Translations under genes and position numbers: made by a program
Shown here: positions 35,321-44,374 of the stretch, piece by piece
Position numbering within the stretch: position 1 is the first letter of the stretch
Layout: every line of letters starts with the position of its first letter
Notes under the pieces: generated by a model
Told to the model about the DNA's origin: nothing
The model's database searches: none
What the model saw: the letters and a program-made list of their open reading frames with translations, nothing else
Origin: Clostridia bacterium
Lineage (GTDB): Bacteria; Bacillota; Clostridia; Christensenellales; SZUA-584
NCBI GenBank assembly: GCA_018648645.1
Contig: JABGQS010000002.1
Location: 114,650-178,649 of the forward strand
Direction of reading: 5' to 3'
DNA: 64,000 nucleotides

Positions 35321-36649
35321 CTAGTGGTCGCCAATCTCGTTAAAGCGCGTGAACTCGCCTCTGTACCCGAGGATAAAGTCGCCCGTCGGTCCGCTTCTTT
35401 GCTTGGCGACGATTACACGAACTTCGTTGCTTGCCTGCTCTTCGCTGTGTGCGTCTTTGCTGAGAAAGACAACGACGTCTGCGTCCTGCTCGATACTACC
35501 CGATTCTCTAAGGTCAGAAAGCTGGGGCCGTTTGGACTCTCTCTTTTCGACTTCACGAGAAAGCTGAGAGAGAAGCACGATTGGCACGTTGATCTCTTTT
35601 GCCATGATTTTGAGCGAGCGCGTCATGCCCGAAACCTCTTGCTGTCTGTTTTCGCGGCGGCTTCCGCCCGTCATCAGCTGCAGGTAGTCGATTACGACCA
35701 GACCTAAACCCTTTTCTTGCTTTAGCCTGCGCGCTTTCGCCAACATTTCCATAACGGTTATCGTCGGCGTGTCGTCTACGTATATCGGTGCACCCGCCAA
35801 GCTTTTTACGGCGATAGACAGTCTGTCAAAATCATCGTCGCTAACGTTGCCGTGGCGAATCTTCTCGCTGTTGACAAGAGCTTCGCTGCACATCATACGC
35901 AGGGCAAGCTGCTCTTTGCTCATCTCTAATGAGAACATGGCGATGGGCACGTTTGCCTTTATCGCCGCGTGCTGCGCGATGTTTAGCGCGATACTCGTTT
36001 TACCGACACCCGGACGTCCGGCAATGATAATCAGCTGGGAGCCTTGCAGACCAGAAAGCATGTTGTCGAGCTGCTTGAACCCTGTCGGTATGCCGAGCAG
36101 TCCCGATTTGTTTTTGCTCGATTCGCTGATGAGGTTGTAGCCGTCCACCAACGCTTGCTTTATATGCTCGAGCGAGTCTCGGTTACGCTTCACCGTTATT
36201 TTGTATATTAGGTCGCCCGCGCGGTTGACAATGTCAGCCGTTTCGTCTTCGGACGACATTGCATCGCGCACAATATCGTTACCGATGGACACGAGCGCAC
36301 GAAGCAGCGATTTTTGCTCTACAATCTCGATGTAGTAGAGAATGTTGCTGGCGCTCGGCACACTGTTTGCCAGATCGGCAATGTACACCATCTCATCCGG
36401 CTCGCTTATCAGCTTTTTGCGCTCGAGTTTATCGACCACCGTTACGGTGTCGATTGGATTGCCTGTTTCACTAAGCTCGCCCATGCACTCAAAAATCTCG
36501 CTGTTGCGCTTGCTGTAAAAATCCTCGGGGCGAAGACGCTCGATCGCGATAAACACCGCCTTGGGGTCAAGAAACATGCTTCCCAGAACGCTCTTTTCGG
36601 CCTCTATGTTATTGGGCGGCACATAAGCCGCGTGCTCATTTTGATCCAT
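35321..36649 (-). CDS. dnaB: Replicative DNA helicase DnaB
   Basis: Hexameric helicase at the replication fork, 442 aa. The N-terminal domain begins PPNNIEAEKSVLGSMFLDP; the RecA-like core has Walker A GRPGVGKTS, MFSLEMSKEQLALRM, VVIDYLQLM (Walker B) and LSQLSREVEKRESKRPQLSDLRESGSIEQDAD. It is complete and contains no intein. It is the last gene of yybS-gdpP-rplI-dnaB, 10 bp after rplI, an arrangement conserved across Bacillota. Confidence 0.97.
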   Translation of the reverse strand: MDQNEHAAYVPPNNIEAEKSVLGSMFLDPKAVFIAIERLRPEDFYSKRNSEIFECMGELSETGNPIDTVTVVDKLERKKLISEPDEMVYIADLANSVPSASNILYYIEIVEQKSLLRALVSIGNDIVRDAMSSEDETADIVNRAGDLIYKITVKRNRDSLEHIKQALVDGYNLISESSKNKSGLLGIPTGFKQLDNMLSGLQGSQLIIIAGRPGVGKTSIALNIAQHAAIKANVPIAMFSLEMSKEQLALRMMCSEALVNSEKIRHGNVSDDDFDRLSIAVKSLAGAPIYVDDTPTITVMEMLAKARRLKQEKGLGLVVIDYLQLMTGGSRRENRQQEVSGMTRSLKIMAKEINVPIVLLSQLSREVEKRESKRPQLSDLRESGSIEQDADVVVFLSKDAHSEEQASNEVRVIVAKQRSGPTGDFILGYRGEFTRFNEIGDH

Positions 36650-36659
36650 TACACTGCCT

Positions 36660-37112
36660 CTATTCTTCTGCCGCCTCTACGCTTACGGTAATCTGCGCGC
36701 TTATTCCGGCGTGCACTTTCACCTGCATCGGGAACTCGCCTAAATCTTTTATGTGCTCTGCCATAACGATTTTCTTCTTGTCGATTTCGATACCGTGCTG
36801 GTCAGCAATCGCCTGCGCGACCTCTGCTGAGGTCACCGAGCCAAACAGTCTGCCGTTCTCTCCGCACTTTTCTGTAACGACCACTTTGAGACCCTCTAGC
36901 TTCTGCGCCGCTTCTTCTGCGGACAAGCGCTCCATCATCCTGCGCTTTTCGTTGGCTTTTGCCTGCTGTTTTGCGATGTTAAGGTTGTGCGGAGTTGCTT
37001 CTTTAGCAAGACCCTTAGGCATCAGATAGTTCCTTGCATACCCGTCGCTGACTTTCACGATGTCTCCGATATATCCTTTGCCTTTTACATCTGCCGTTAA
37101 TATTACTTTCAT
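36660..37112 (-). CDS. rplI: Ribosomal protein bL9
   Basis: Protein of 150 aa with the bL9 N-terminal RNA-binding lobe ([33 protein letters not shown]), the long connecting helix (about 40-75) and the C-terminal lobe with [20 protein letters not shown]. The length is as usual. It begins 3 bp after the gdpP stop. Confidence 0.97.
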   Translation of the reverse strand: MKVILTADVKGKGYIGDIVKVSDGYARNYLMPKGLAKEATPHNLNIAKQQAKANEKRRMMERLSAEEAAQKLEGLKVVVTEKCGENGRLFGSVTSAEVAQAIADQHGIEIDKKKIVMAEHIKDLGEFPMQVKVHAGISAQITVSVEAAEE

Positions 37113-37115
37113 GTT

Positions 37116-39050
37116 TTAGTCCTCTTTCATAAATTTATTGATTGCAGTTTTTAGCTGCTCATACGCCTGTGTAATACTTGTGTCACTCAGTTTTGCCGCC
37201 GCCATAGTTGCGTGTCCGCCGCCGCCCAACTCTTCGAGTATCAGCTGAACGTTCACTTCACCTATGCTTCTGCCGCTGATGGCCGCGTCGGTGCCGCTCT
37301 CGCTGACAACAAACGATGCTTTGTTTCCGCGAATAGTCAGCAAGTCGTCCGCCGCCTGCGCCGCAACGAGCTGTGCGTTGGTTGTGCCTGTCGGGCACTT
37401 CGCAATCGCGATGCCTGCGCCCAAAACCTCTGCGCTCCGCACGATATCCGTCCGCGTCTCATAAAGCGCAATGTCGTCTTGGACAAGCTCTCTGATTACC
37501 CTTGTGTCTGCTCCGTTACGCCGCAGATATGACGCCGCTTCGAACGTTCGCACGCCCGTGTTAAATAAGAAATCCTTTGTGTCTATAATGATGCCGCACA
37601 GCAGCGCTTCAAGCTCAATGGGTTTAGGTGACAAATCGTCGCCGAAATACTGCAAAACTTCTGTGACGAGCTCGCAAACGGACGATGCGTACGGTTCGTG
37701 ATAATACAGCGCGGTGTTTTCGATGTTGCTGGTTCCCCTAAGGTGGTGATCGAACACAACAATCGTGTCGCTAAGTTCCAGCAAGTTCGGCCAAATGGTA
37801 TAACCCGCATTTTGGGTGTCCACAACAACGAGCAGACTGGACGCACTGATATTGATTGCAGCCTCCTGCCCGGTCAGAATATTGCCTGCATACTCTTTTG
37901 ATTTGGACAGCCTTTCAAGCAGCGGCTCTATCGACGGGTTGGGGTCTTGCACAACGATGTATGCGTTTTTACCCGCCCCGCGTGCACACGCGCAAATGCC
38001 GAGCGCAGCTCCCATGCAATCCAGGTCGGGCGCTTCGTGTCCCATCACATACACATCGCTGCACTGTTCCATCAAGTTTCGCAGCGCGTGGCTTATCATT
38101 CTCGATTTAACTTTGTTGCGGCGGTGCGTGGTTTTGATAGCGCCGCCGAAAAACTCGAACTTGTCGCCTTGCTTGATTACTGCCTGGTCACCGCCGCGCC
38201 CAAGAGCAAGCTCTAATGCACGGGCAGCAAAATCACTCGACTGCACAGGTGTTTGCCCGACGCCGATGGCGATGGACAGCGTGGGACAGAACGTCTTCTT
38301 GATTTGACGTACTTCGGTCAGAATCGGGAACTTTGCCGCTCTTAGCGCGGGCAGGCTTCGCCGCTCTAGCTGGCACATGTATTTGCCTCTGCCGATCCTA
38401 AGAAACGTTCCGGAAAGCTCCTTTGCAAACTGCGATATTTTTTTCTCTGTTTTGGCAATGACGCTCGACAAGTCGGTCTGCGATATTTCGGCAGATAGCT
38501 CGTCATAGTTGTCAACTTGCATATAGCACACAACGCCGAGATAGTTTTGGTATAGCTCGTTTGCTTTAATTGTATTCTCTACATCGATCAAGCGGTAGAG
38601 CAGCATTTCGCGGCGCTTGTGCTTTACCGAGTAGATTTCTTTCTTGTACGCTTTGTCGCCGATGTATACCCTCATGTCCTTGTCGGGCACGTCGATTCCT
38701 TCAATCATCTTACTGATGCTGCTTTTTGCACCGTACCCGCCGATGTCGCGGAAAGCGAGATTGCACCACCTCACCTTGCCCGAAAGCGTTGTCAATGCGG
38801 TCGGAATAATCATTGTGTTGAGGTATATGTTTAGCTCGTTGTTTTCGCGCAGCGTTTTGAGCACTATCTTTTGCCACTTGATGCGCCTTAGCATGCTAAA
38901 GAGTATGAACACCGCTATAACAACAATGCCAACTCCGGCGACGATTATGCCAACGAGCGTGCTTACAAAAAACGCTAATACTGCGGCCAAGATCAGCGCA
39001 GCCAGCAAATATATAAACTCTATTGTAAAGACTCTGATTTTGCGTTTCAC
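37116..39050 (-). CDS. gdpP: Cyclic-di-AMP phosphodiesterase GdpP
   Basis: Membrane protein of 644 aa: two membrane helices (about 8-55), a PAS-like region, a degenerate GGDEF domain (about 170-305), then the catalytic DHH domain with MGHEAPDLDCMGAALG and VVFDHHLRG and the DHHA1 part with ELGGGGHATMAAAKL. It lowers c-di-AMP, which governs potassium and wall homeostasis. The GTG start overlaps the yybS stop in a GTGA junction. GGTGG is the likely ribosome binding site. Confidence 0.95.
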   Translation of the reverse strand: MKRKIRVFTIEFIYLLAALILAAVLAFFVSTLVGIIVAGVGIVVIAVFILFSMLRRIKWQKIVLKTLRENNELNIYLNTMIIPTALTTLSGKVRWCNLAFRDIGGYGAKSSISKMIEGIDVPDKDMRVYIGDKAYKKEIYSVKHKRREMLLYRLIDVENTIKANELYQNYLGVVCYMQVDNYDELSAEISQTDLSSVIAKTEKKISQFAKELSGTFLRIGRGKYMCQLERRSLPALRAAKFPILTEVRQIKKTFCPTLSIAIGVGQTPVQSSDFAARALELALGRGGDQAVIKQGDKFEFFGGAIKTTHRRNKVKSRMISHALRNLMEQCSDVYVMGHEAPDLDCMGAALGICACARGAGKNAYIVVQDPNPSIEPLLERLSKSKEYAGNILTGQEAAINISASSLLVVVDTQNAGYTIWPNLLELSDTIVVFDHHLRGTSNIENTALYYHEPYASSVCELVTEVLQYFGDDLSPKPIELEALLCGIIIDTKDFLFNTGVRTFEAASYLRRNGADTRVIRELVQDDIALYETRTDIVRSAEVLGAGIAIAKCPTGTTNAQLVAAQAADDLLTIRGNKASFVVSESGTDAAISGRSIGEVNVQLILEELGGGGHATMAAAKLSDTSITQAYEQLKTAINKFMKED

Positions 39051-40096
39051 TTTTTTTCCACCTTTCGCGCCTGCATGCGCTTCCTGATGCCAATTATGTT
39101 TTCTGCCAGTCCGGCCAGCGGCAATATCGTGGTCTGTAATAATATCACTGCTCCGATAAGCAATACCGTCTTTAAACCCTTACCCGTTTTGCGCTCATCC
39201 AGCCAATATACCATAAGGCTTAAACCTTGTATCATGAACACGAATAGAAAGACACTATATACTGTTGACTCTAAAATATCAAATCCCGTCCATCCAACGC
39301 TGCTGCCTATCATGGACGCGATAACCGAAACCACCGCTACAATCCAAAAGCGCTTTGGGAGCGCGTAGTCTTTGAATTTGTGCATGTCCGCAACGCTCTG
39401 TCCTTCTCTTTTAGCATAGGCCCGCGGTATTATGTATGTGAAGTACCCCAGCCCCATCGAGTAGAGCATCAGCAGGTAGACGATGGACACGTTGAGAAAG
39501 TCCCTCAAAATCTCCTGCATCCTAACGATAGCGTCCGCTTTGCTAGTTAAGTTTATTGCTTCCTGAGTGACTGCTCCGGCAAGCAGATCCGCGGTTCGCA
39601 TAGTGCCGTATATTAACGTAACCTGCGCGTCCTCAAACAGCGAGAGCTGCCCACCGTAATAAGAGACCGCATAGTCAACCACGCCCATATTGGAGGTTGA
39701 CGTCAAAATGACGATTGCAAGAACCGCGCCCGCAAGAGCTGCGAAGGATATCACCACAAAGCTCGTCCTAAATCGCTTTGCTTTGGTTATCATATAGCTT
39801 GCAGCAAGCGCAGCGGGTATAAACGCCGCCGCTAAATATGGCAGAGTGCTAAAGCCAAGCAGCGCAGCGCCGCCAAACGCAATACCGCCGGCAACAGCGC
39901 CGTAAGCAAATCCACAGCGAGCCAGCGCGTAGGTCAGCACAATCGGAATCGCCAACACAAACGCGGGCAAAAGTATCACTGAAAACGGCAACGTCTGCAC
40001 AACGTATGGAAAGAACTCGAGTGCGCTAAGAAGAGCAAATAAAATCGCCATGCAAGCAAGCGCTGTATATAACTTCTTTGTTTTTTCTTTGTCCAA
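39047..40096 (-). CDS. yybS: YybS family membrane protein (DUF2232)
   Basis: Integral membrane protein of 349 aa with about eight hydrophobic segments, occupying the position of yybS immediately before gdpP. DUF2232 members resemble the substrate-binding S components of ECF-type transporters, but no substrate is established. The frame starts with TTG at 40096; an in-frame ATG 15 codons later would cut into the first membrane helix, so TTG is kept with some doubt because no strong ribosome binding site is seen. Confidence 0.85.
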   Translation of the reverse strand: MDKEKTKKLYTALACMAILFALLSALEFFPYVVQTLPFSVILLPAFVLAIPIVLTYALARCGFAYGAVAGGIAFGGAALLGFSTLPYLAAAFIPAALAASYMITKAKRFRTSFVVISFAALAGAVLAIVILTSTSNMGVVDYAVSYYGGQLSLFEDAQVTLIYGTMRTADLLAGAVTQEAINLTSKADAIVRMQEILRDFLNVSIVYLLMLYSMGLGYFTYIIPRAYAKREGQSVADMHKFKDYALPKRFWIVAVVSVIASMIGSSVGWTGFDILESTVYSVFLFVFMIQGLSLMVYWLDERKTGKGLKTVLLIGAVILLQTTILPLAGLAENIIGIRKRMQARKVEKK

Positions 40097-40383
40097 ACCT
40101 GTTTTTGTCCCACTTTCGTTTCTTTAATCCGGTGCAGCTAAGCTTGCTGCGCAACGCCGCCATGTCGCAATTGTACACTCACATATCTTTTCGTTAAATT
40201 GCAGCATACAAAGCCGCCGCATCATAAACGTGCTTACTAAATGACACTGACAGCATATATCTTTATTTTACATACATATTTGATATTAGTCAATGAAATG
40301 AGCTCTCTTGGCAGCATAATGAAACACAATCTTCACATTAGACAAAAGCAAAGCAGCGGCGTGCTATGGGTGACCAGACAAGT

Positions 40384-41172
40384 TTACGCTGCTCCATACT
40401 CAAGACGCAGCTTGTCTACAATGAGCGCGATAAACTCGCCGTTTGTCGGTTTGTCCTTGTTGGTGTATATGTCAAAGCCAATAAACCTGTTGATGTTTTC
40501 GATTTTGCCACGCGACCACGCAATTTCGATAGCATGACGGATTGCCCGCTCTACTTTGCTTGCGGTGGTGTCATATTGCACAGCGATTTTGGGGTACAGC
40601 TTCTTTGTGATGCCGTCAATAAGCTGCGGGTCACTTACCGCCATTGCGATAGCTCTGCGCAAATAACGGTAGCCTTTGATATGCGGCGCAATCCCGATTG
40701 ACAAGAACATTGTTGTGATGCGCTCATAAAGCGCACGTTCCTGCGGTGCACGTTCCTGCGGTGTTTTCGCACTGCTCCGCGATATAAAATCTTCGCTGAC
40801 AAACATATCTTGCAGCCTTCTGTAGAGCATGTCATTGTCGCACGGCTTGACCAGGTAGAACTTTGCTCCAAGATTGCATGCCGTTTGCACCAGTATATCG
40901 CTGGTGGCGGCAGATACCACAATCGTTTGCGGCATCGCTGCAAACTCGGACGAGTTAAGTCGCTCGAGCAGCGACAATCCGTCGGCCTTTGGCATAACCA
41001 TGTCGGTAATCAGCGCGTCCGGGTTTGTCTGCTTAATCATCAGCGCGGCCTCTGTGGTGCTGCTGCACGCGCCTATTACCTCGACATCGTCTTTTGCGCC
41101 GAAATACTGCACCAGCGTATCGCTTTGCTGCGCATCATCGTCAACGATCAACAGCTTAATTCTTCCCTCCAT
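40384..41172 (-). CDS. spo0A: Sporulation master regulator Spo0A
   Basis: Response regulator of 262 aa. The receiver has KLLIVDDDAQQSD (acidic pocket), the phospho-acceptor Asp in ALITDMVMP, VVSAA and YLVKP. The C-terminal DNA-binding domain is unmistakable: IAPHIKGYRYLRRAI, ITKKLYPKIA, TTASKVERAIRHAIEIAWSRG and KDKPTNGEFIALIVDKLRL. It binds 0A boxes to start sporulation. The frame extends 34 codons upstream, but AGGAGC and the ATG at 41172 give the normal N terminus. A 15-bp tandem duplication lengthens the linker (APQERAPQER). SpoIVB, often adjacent, is absent. Confidence 0.96.
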   Translation of the reverse strand: MEGRIKLLIVDDDAQQSDTLVQYFGAKDDVEVIGACSSTTEAALMIKQTNPDALITDMVMPKADGLSLLERLNSSEFAAMPQTIVVSAATSDILVQTACNLGAKFYLVKPCDNDMLYRRLQDMFVSEDFISRSSAKTPQERAPQERALYERITTMFLSIGIAPHIKGYRYLRRAIAMAVSDPQLIDGITKKLYPKIAVQYDTTASKVERAIRHAIEIAWSRGKIENINRFIGFDIYTNKDKPTNGEFIALIVDKLRLEYGAA

Positions 41173-41340
41173 TGTGCAGCTCCTTTCGATTATACGGTTT
41201 GCTCTTAGCTCTATATATCCAAAATTCCGAGTTTCGCCAATCAAGATTAGTGATTTATCGCCTTGTTCCGCCATTCTTCACACGCGTAGCAACGTTTTTT
41301 CATCATTTAACCTCAATCTTACTCTTATTCGGTTATTCTA

Positions 41341-41369
41341 TTGCCTTTTTATCCGTATTCGGATATAAT
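41341..41369 (+). promoter_or_regulatory. Promoter of the Fic-fold gene
   Basis: TTGCCT (41341-41346), a 17-bp spacer and a perfect TATAAT (41364-41369), followed by a short leader with GAGGTG and the ATG at 41386. It diverges from spo0A. Confidence 0.65.
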
Positions 41370-41385
41370 TGCACCGAGGTGAGCA

Positions 41386-42270
41386 ATGATTCTTGTCGAT
41401 TATCTTAAACAAAACGGTCTTAACGTCTCGATTCTCAGCAAGTTGACCAAAATACCGTATGCGACGCTGCACAAGGGAATAGAGCAACGCGGTGTGCTGA
41501 AGGCGGAAAACCTGGCTAAGGTAGCAAATCAGCTCGGTCTGACAATGGACGAGGTGTTCGCTATGCTGGACCGCGGGCATCCCTGTAGCACGCTTACAAA
41601 CACGCTGCTCAGTGAGCGCGATTCCGGTGCACAGAGTGGTATATACCGCTATACACAAGTGCATTTCGCTTATGGCAGCGGCAGTATCGACGGCGCAAGC
41701 CTGACGCCCGAGCAGACAGCGGCAATCTTTGACGCGAACGACACCGGCGGCGCAAGCAGTGTGCGCGATATCACAGCGACGGCAAACACCATGTATGTAT
41801 TTGACGTCATGCTTGGCGAGGTGCAGACAATGCTGTCCGAGTCGCTTTTGCTTTCGTTTGCGCAAATGCTGACCAACGCGACAGGCAGAGGCGGCGCTTT
41901 CGCAGACACCCGGCGCATGTGGCATGCTGCCAAAGAGCAGATAAGCCGGCTCCTTCTGTGGTACAATGCATTGCCGAGCGTGTCTTTTTCGGACATACTG
42001 CAATTTCATGCGACGTTTATTCGCATCAACCCGATTGGCAGTGCAAGCGGAGCGCTGGCCCGAGTCATTACGTTTAAGGAGTGCCTAAGAGCCCAGCAGA
42101 CTCCGTTCATCATTCACGAGGACTACAAAGCGTTTTATCTGCGCGGTGTTGAAAAGTTTGACGAGGACTCTACCTTCTTGTCCGATGTGTGCTTGACCAT
42201 GCAGGAGAGTTACCAAAACACTATCAAGCAGTTTCTTGGCGAGGAATACTTACAAAAGCTTATTGGTTAG
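41386..42270 (+). CDS. Degenerate Fic-fold protein with N-terminal HTH
   Basis: Residues 1-62 form a small Xre-like helix-turn-helix (LSKLTKIPYATLHKGIEQ, LAKVANQLGLTMDEVF). The rest follows the Fic layout: FAYGSGSIDGASLTPEQTAAI is the equivalent of the self-inhibitory motif with Glu changed to Asp, and HATFIRINPIGSASGALAR (208-226) replaces HPFxxGNGRxxR. The catalytic His is Asn 215 and the GNGR core is lost, so AMP transfer is unlikely. It probably acts as a regulator or binding protein. It diverges from spo0A and its own promoter is good. Confidence 0.75.
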   Translation: MILVDYLKQNGLNVSILSKLTKIPYATLHKGIEQRGVLKAENLAKVANQLGLTMDEVFAMLDRGHPCSTLTNTLLSERDSGAQSGIYRYTQVHFAYGSGSIDGASLTPEQTAAIFDANDTGGASSVRDITATANTMYVFDVMLGEVQTMLSESLLLSFAQMLTNATGRGGAFADTRRMWHAAKEQISRLLLWYNALPSVSFSDILQFHATFIRINPIGSASGALARVITFKECLRAQQTPFIIHEDYKAFYLRGVEKFDEDSTFLSDVCLTMQESYQNTIKQFLGEEYLQKLIG

Positions 42271-42287
42271 CGATTTAGCAGCCTATG

Positions 42288-42773
42288 TTAACCAGTATAA
42301 TACTCCACATTGCCTTGGAATGTGTTGTAAACCCTGTAAGATTTGCTTATGTATACAATCCACAATATCATAATTACAATGTCAATCGCCGATACAACCA
42401 AGATCACTTTATACAAAGTGGAAAACAAAAAGAAGAATGATGACATCCTGACCACTGTTATTAAAAACATAATTATATTGTATAGTGTGATTAACACAAA
42501 GGTTGTCGTTGCCATTTTTACAAAGTAGTATCGCTTCTTCACAAAAACAACAATCATAACGGTATACACAACGATTAGCGCTGTGCTTATTATTGAGCTT
42601 AACGTAATACTGCTTTGAATAAAAGAGCCGATAGAACTGTAAAGTGCCGCCGCAAGACATAAGCAAATATAAATTAGAAGAACGACCAGCCAACCTTCAA
42701 TTCCCGATTTGTTTGCTTTCTCATTGTCCGATTCTTTTTCCTCAACAATACTGATTGTCTCCATTTCGTTCAT
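42288..42773 (-). CDS. DUF2569-like membrane protein (copy 3)
   Basis: Acidic N terminus (MNEMETISIVEEKESDNEK), then GIEGWLVVLLIYICLCL and three further membrane segments, ending in YISKSYRVYNTF, the DUF2569 end motif (SKRVKNTF type). It shares the first residues, the ribosome binding region (TATAAAGGAGACAAC) and the layout with the gene before it, so the two arose by tandem duplication. Function of the family unknown. Confidence 0.8.
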   Translation of the reverse strand: MNEMETISIVEEKESDNEKANKSGIEGWLVVLLIYICLCLAAALYSSIGSFIQSSITLSSIISTALIVVYTVMIVVFVKKRYYFVKMATTTFVLITLYNIIMFLITVVRMSSFFFLFSTLYKVILVVSAIDIVIMILWIVYISKSYRVYNTFQGNVEYYTG

Positions 42774-42813
42774 TGTTGTCTCCTTTATATGTCGTTCTTG
42801 TTGATGCGATCAT

Positions 42814-43287
42814 TTACATTTTGTAATCGTCGAATACTTTGTGCTCTAGTTCTATTCCCTGCCAGTTGCGCACAAATGTGTTGCTCACGCGCACGGATTT
42901 TTTTAGGTATATTGACCATGCCACCGCAGAAACGACAGACACTACTGTGAGAAATCCAAACGTACCAGAGTAAAGGTCTATGAAAAGATTAAAGGCACCC
43001 AATGCGATAATCACAATAAAGTACATTAACGGGAAGAAGTGAAGCTTTTTTACCATTGTAATCAGCAAGAAGATATACAACAGTATAAACGGTAAAAATA
43101 CCGAAACAGTTATTGTAGTGAAAATGCCAAATCCAAACGAGCTAAACATAGAGTAAAGCATTTCTACAATGCTAATGCATATACCGACCAGCATTACAAT
43201 CAGCCATCCGCCGATGCCCGTTAGGTTTGGGTCTCTGTAGTCCACTTTTTCGTCCTCAATAATGTTTATGGTCTCCATCTCGTTCAT
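42814..43287 (-). CDS. DUF2569-like membrane protein (copy 2)
   Basis: Begins MNEMETINIIEDEKVD, then GIGGWLIVMLVGICISI, four hydrophobic segments, and SIYLKKSVRVSNTF near the end. It is 157 aa long. Its start lies 32 bp inside the preceding gene's 3' end, with a strong AAGGAG in the overlap, so it is translationally coupled to the GNAT-fusion protein. Function unknown. Confidence 0.8.
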   Translation of the reverse strand: MNEMETINIIEDEKVDYRDPNLTGIGGWLIVMLVGICISIVEMLYSMFSSFGFGIFTTITVSVFLPFILLYIFLLITMVKKLHFFPLMYFIVIIALGAFNLFIDLYSGTFGFLTVVSVVSAVAWSIYLKKSVRVSNTFVRNWQGIELEHKVFDDYKM

Positions 43288-44251
43288 AGTTGTCTCCTTT
43301 ATATTTGTTATTATCGTTTATGCTTAAATCTCTGTAGCTAAGGTCACCGCGTAGAGTGAACCCGCGGCGCTCCCAAAAAGCGTTGCCCTGTATGTTGTCA
43401 GAGAATACGACCAAAGCGATTTTGTGGATGCCTATGTCTTTGGCTGCGTTTTTAACCGCTTCAAACAATTTGCTGCCGGTGCCCTGCTTTCTGTGGTTTT
43501 CTGCAACAGCTGCGTGGTAGATGTACGCGCGCCGTCCATCGCTGCCGCAAAGGATTACTCCGACGATTTGCCCACCGCTCTGTGCAACAAAGTTGGTGCT
43601 TGGGTTGCGCGACAGGAAACGCTCTATACCCTGCCTTGAGTCGTCGAGGGTGCGAAGCCCTACGCCGTTTGTGCCCGACCAGAGAGCATAAACGCTGTCG
43701 TAGTCGGATATTCTCATTGTTCTGATTTGCATGAGTTCTCCAATTGCGTAGTTTACTGCTTTTGGTCGGCCGGCGGGTGCCCCCTTATCTGTAAACTGCA
43801 TGCGAGGATATACAAACGTGTTTCTTACACGACTTGATTTGTATAGATAAATAATCCCCAGTATTGAGAAGATTGGTCTGAGGAATATAAAAGCCATCCA
43901 ACTTTCTGTAGCCTCATGTATAGAAATTGAAACTATTATAAGTGTTGCCCTTATTATCAGTTCTGCGACAATAATCATTCTAAATTTTATATTTCGTTTG
44001 TAAATGAGGAATAGCGCAACGCCACTTAAAATAAAAAAAAGTAGCATTTGAGTCATTCTGTAAATCCCAATCGAGGATAAATCAAAAGCCGCCAAAACAA
44101 CTATCGAGAGGGCAAGCCCTGTAGCCAATCTCAAACCTAAAATAGTAGTTATCAATCTCATCCAACCATAAAGACCTCTCAAGTCCATGTCAAAGTCTTG
44201 TGGGCGAACGCTCGTCTTTATTAGCTTTCCCTTATGATAATCGTTGCTCAT
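43256..44251 (-). CDS. DUF2569-like membrane domain fused to GNAT acetyltransferase
   Basis: Residues about 20-165 form four membrane segments with LYGWMRLI at the start and IYLYKSSRVRNTF at the end, the same layout as the two following genes. Residues about 185-325 form a GNAT domain with MQIRTMRISDYDSVYALW, GGQIVGVILCG, and the acetyl-CoA loop VAENHRKQGTGSKLFEA, then NAFWERRGF. This joins an acetyltransferase to the inner face of the membrane. The frame opens 30 codons earlier, but AAGGA precedes the ATG at 44251. The fusion seems intact with no stop or shift between the domains. Confidence 0.82.
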   Translation of the reverse strand: MSNDYHKGKLIKTSVRPQDFDMDLRGLYGWMRLITTILGLRLATGLALSIVVLAAFDLSSIGIYRMTQMLLFFILSGVALFLIYKRNIKFRMIIVAELIIRATLIIVSISIHEATESWMAFIFLRPIFSILGIIYLYKSSRVRNTFVYPRMQFTDKGAPAGRPKAVNYAIGELMQIRTMRISDYDSVYALWSGTNGVGLRTLDDSRQGIERFLSRNPSTNFVAQSGGQIVGVILCGSDGRRAYIYHAAVAENHRKQGTGSKLFEAVKNAAKDIGIHKIALVVFSDNIQGNAFWERRGFTLRGDLSYRDLSINDNNKYKGDNYERDGDHKHY

Positions 44252-44334
44252 GCAGTTTTCCTTCATGGATGTTTTGTATATAATACCATAAATAGTATGC
44301 ACTTTCAAACAAATGTTTGTTTTCTGTACAATGA

Positions 44335-44364
44335 AAAGCAACGAGATTGCTCTCGCCGTTTTTC
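44335..44364 (-). terminator. Terminator of the methyltransferase gene
   Basis: On the minus strand CGGCGAGA-GCAA-TCTCGTTG runs into CTTTT, about 10 bp after the stop codon at 44375. Confidence 0.65.
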
Positions 44365-44374
44365 ATTGACCGGG

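Noticed and set aside
41189..41194. TATAAT on the minus strand as a spo0A promoter
   Set aside because: It is only about 17 bp from the start codon, so transcription would begin within the ribosome binding site.
41386..42270. Active Fic AMP-transferase
   Set aside because: The catalytic His and the GNGR core are replaced; only the fold is claimed.
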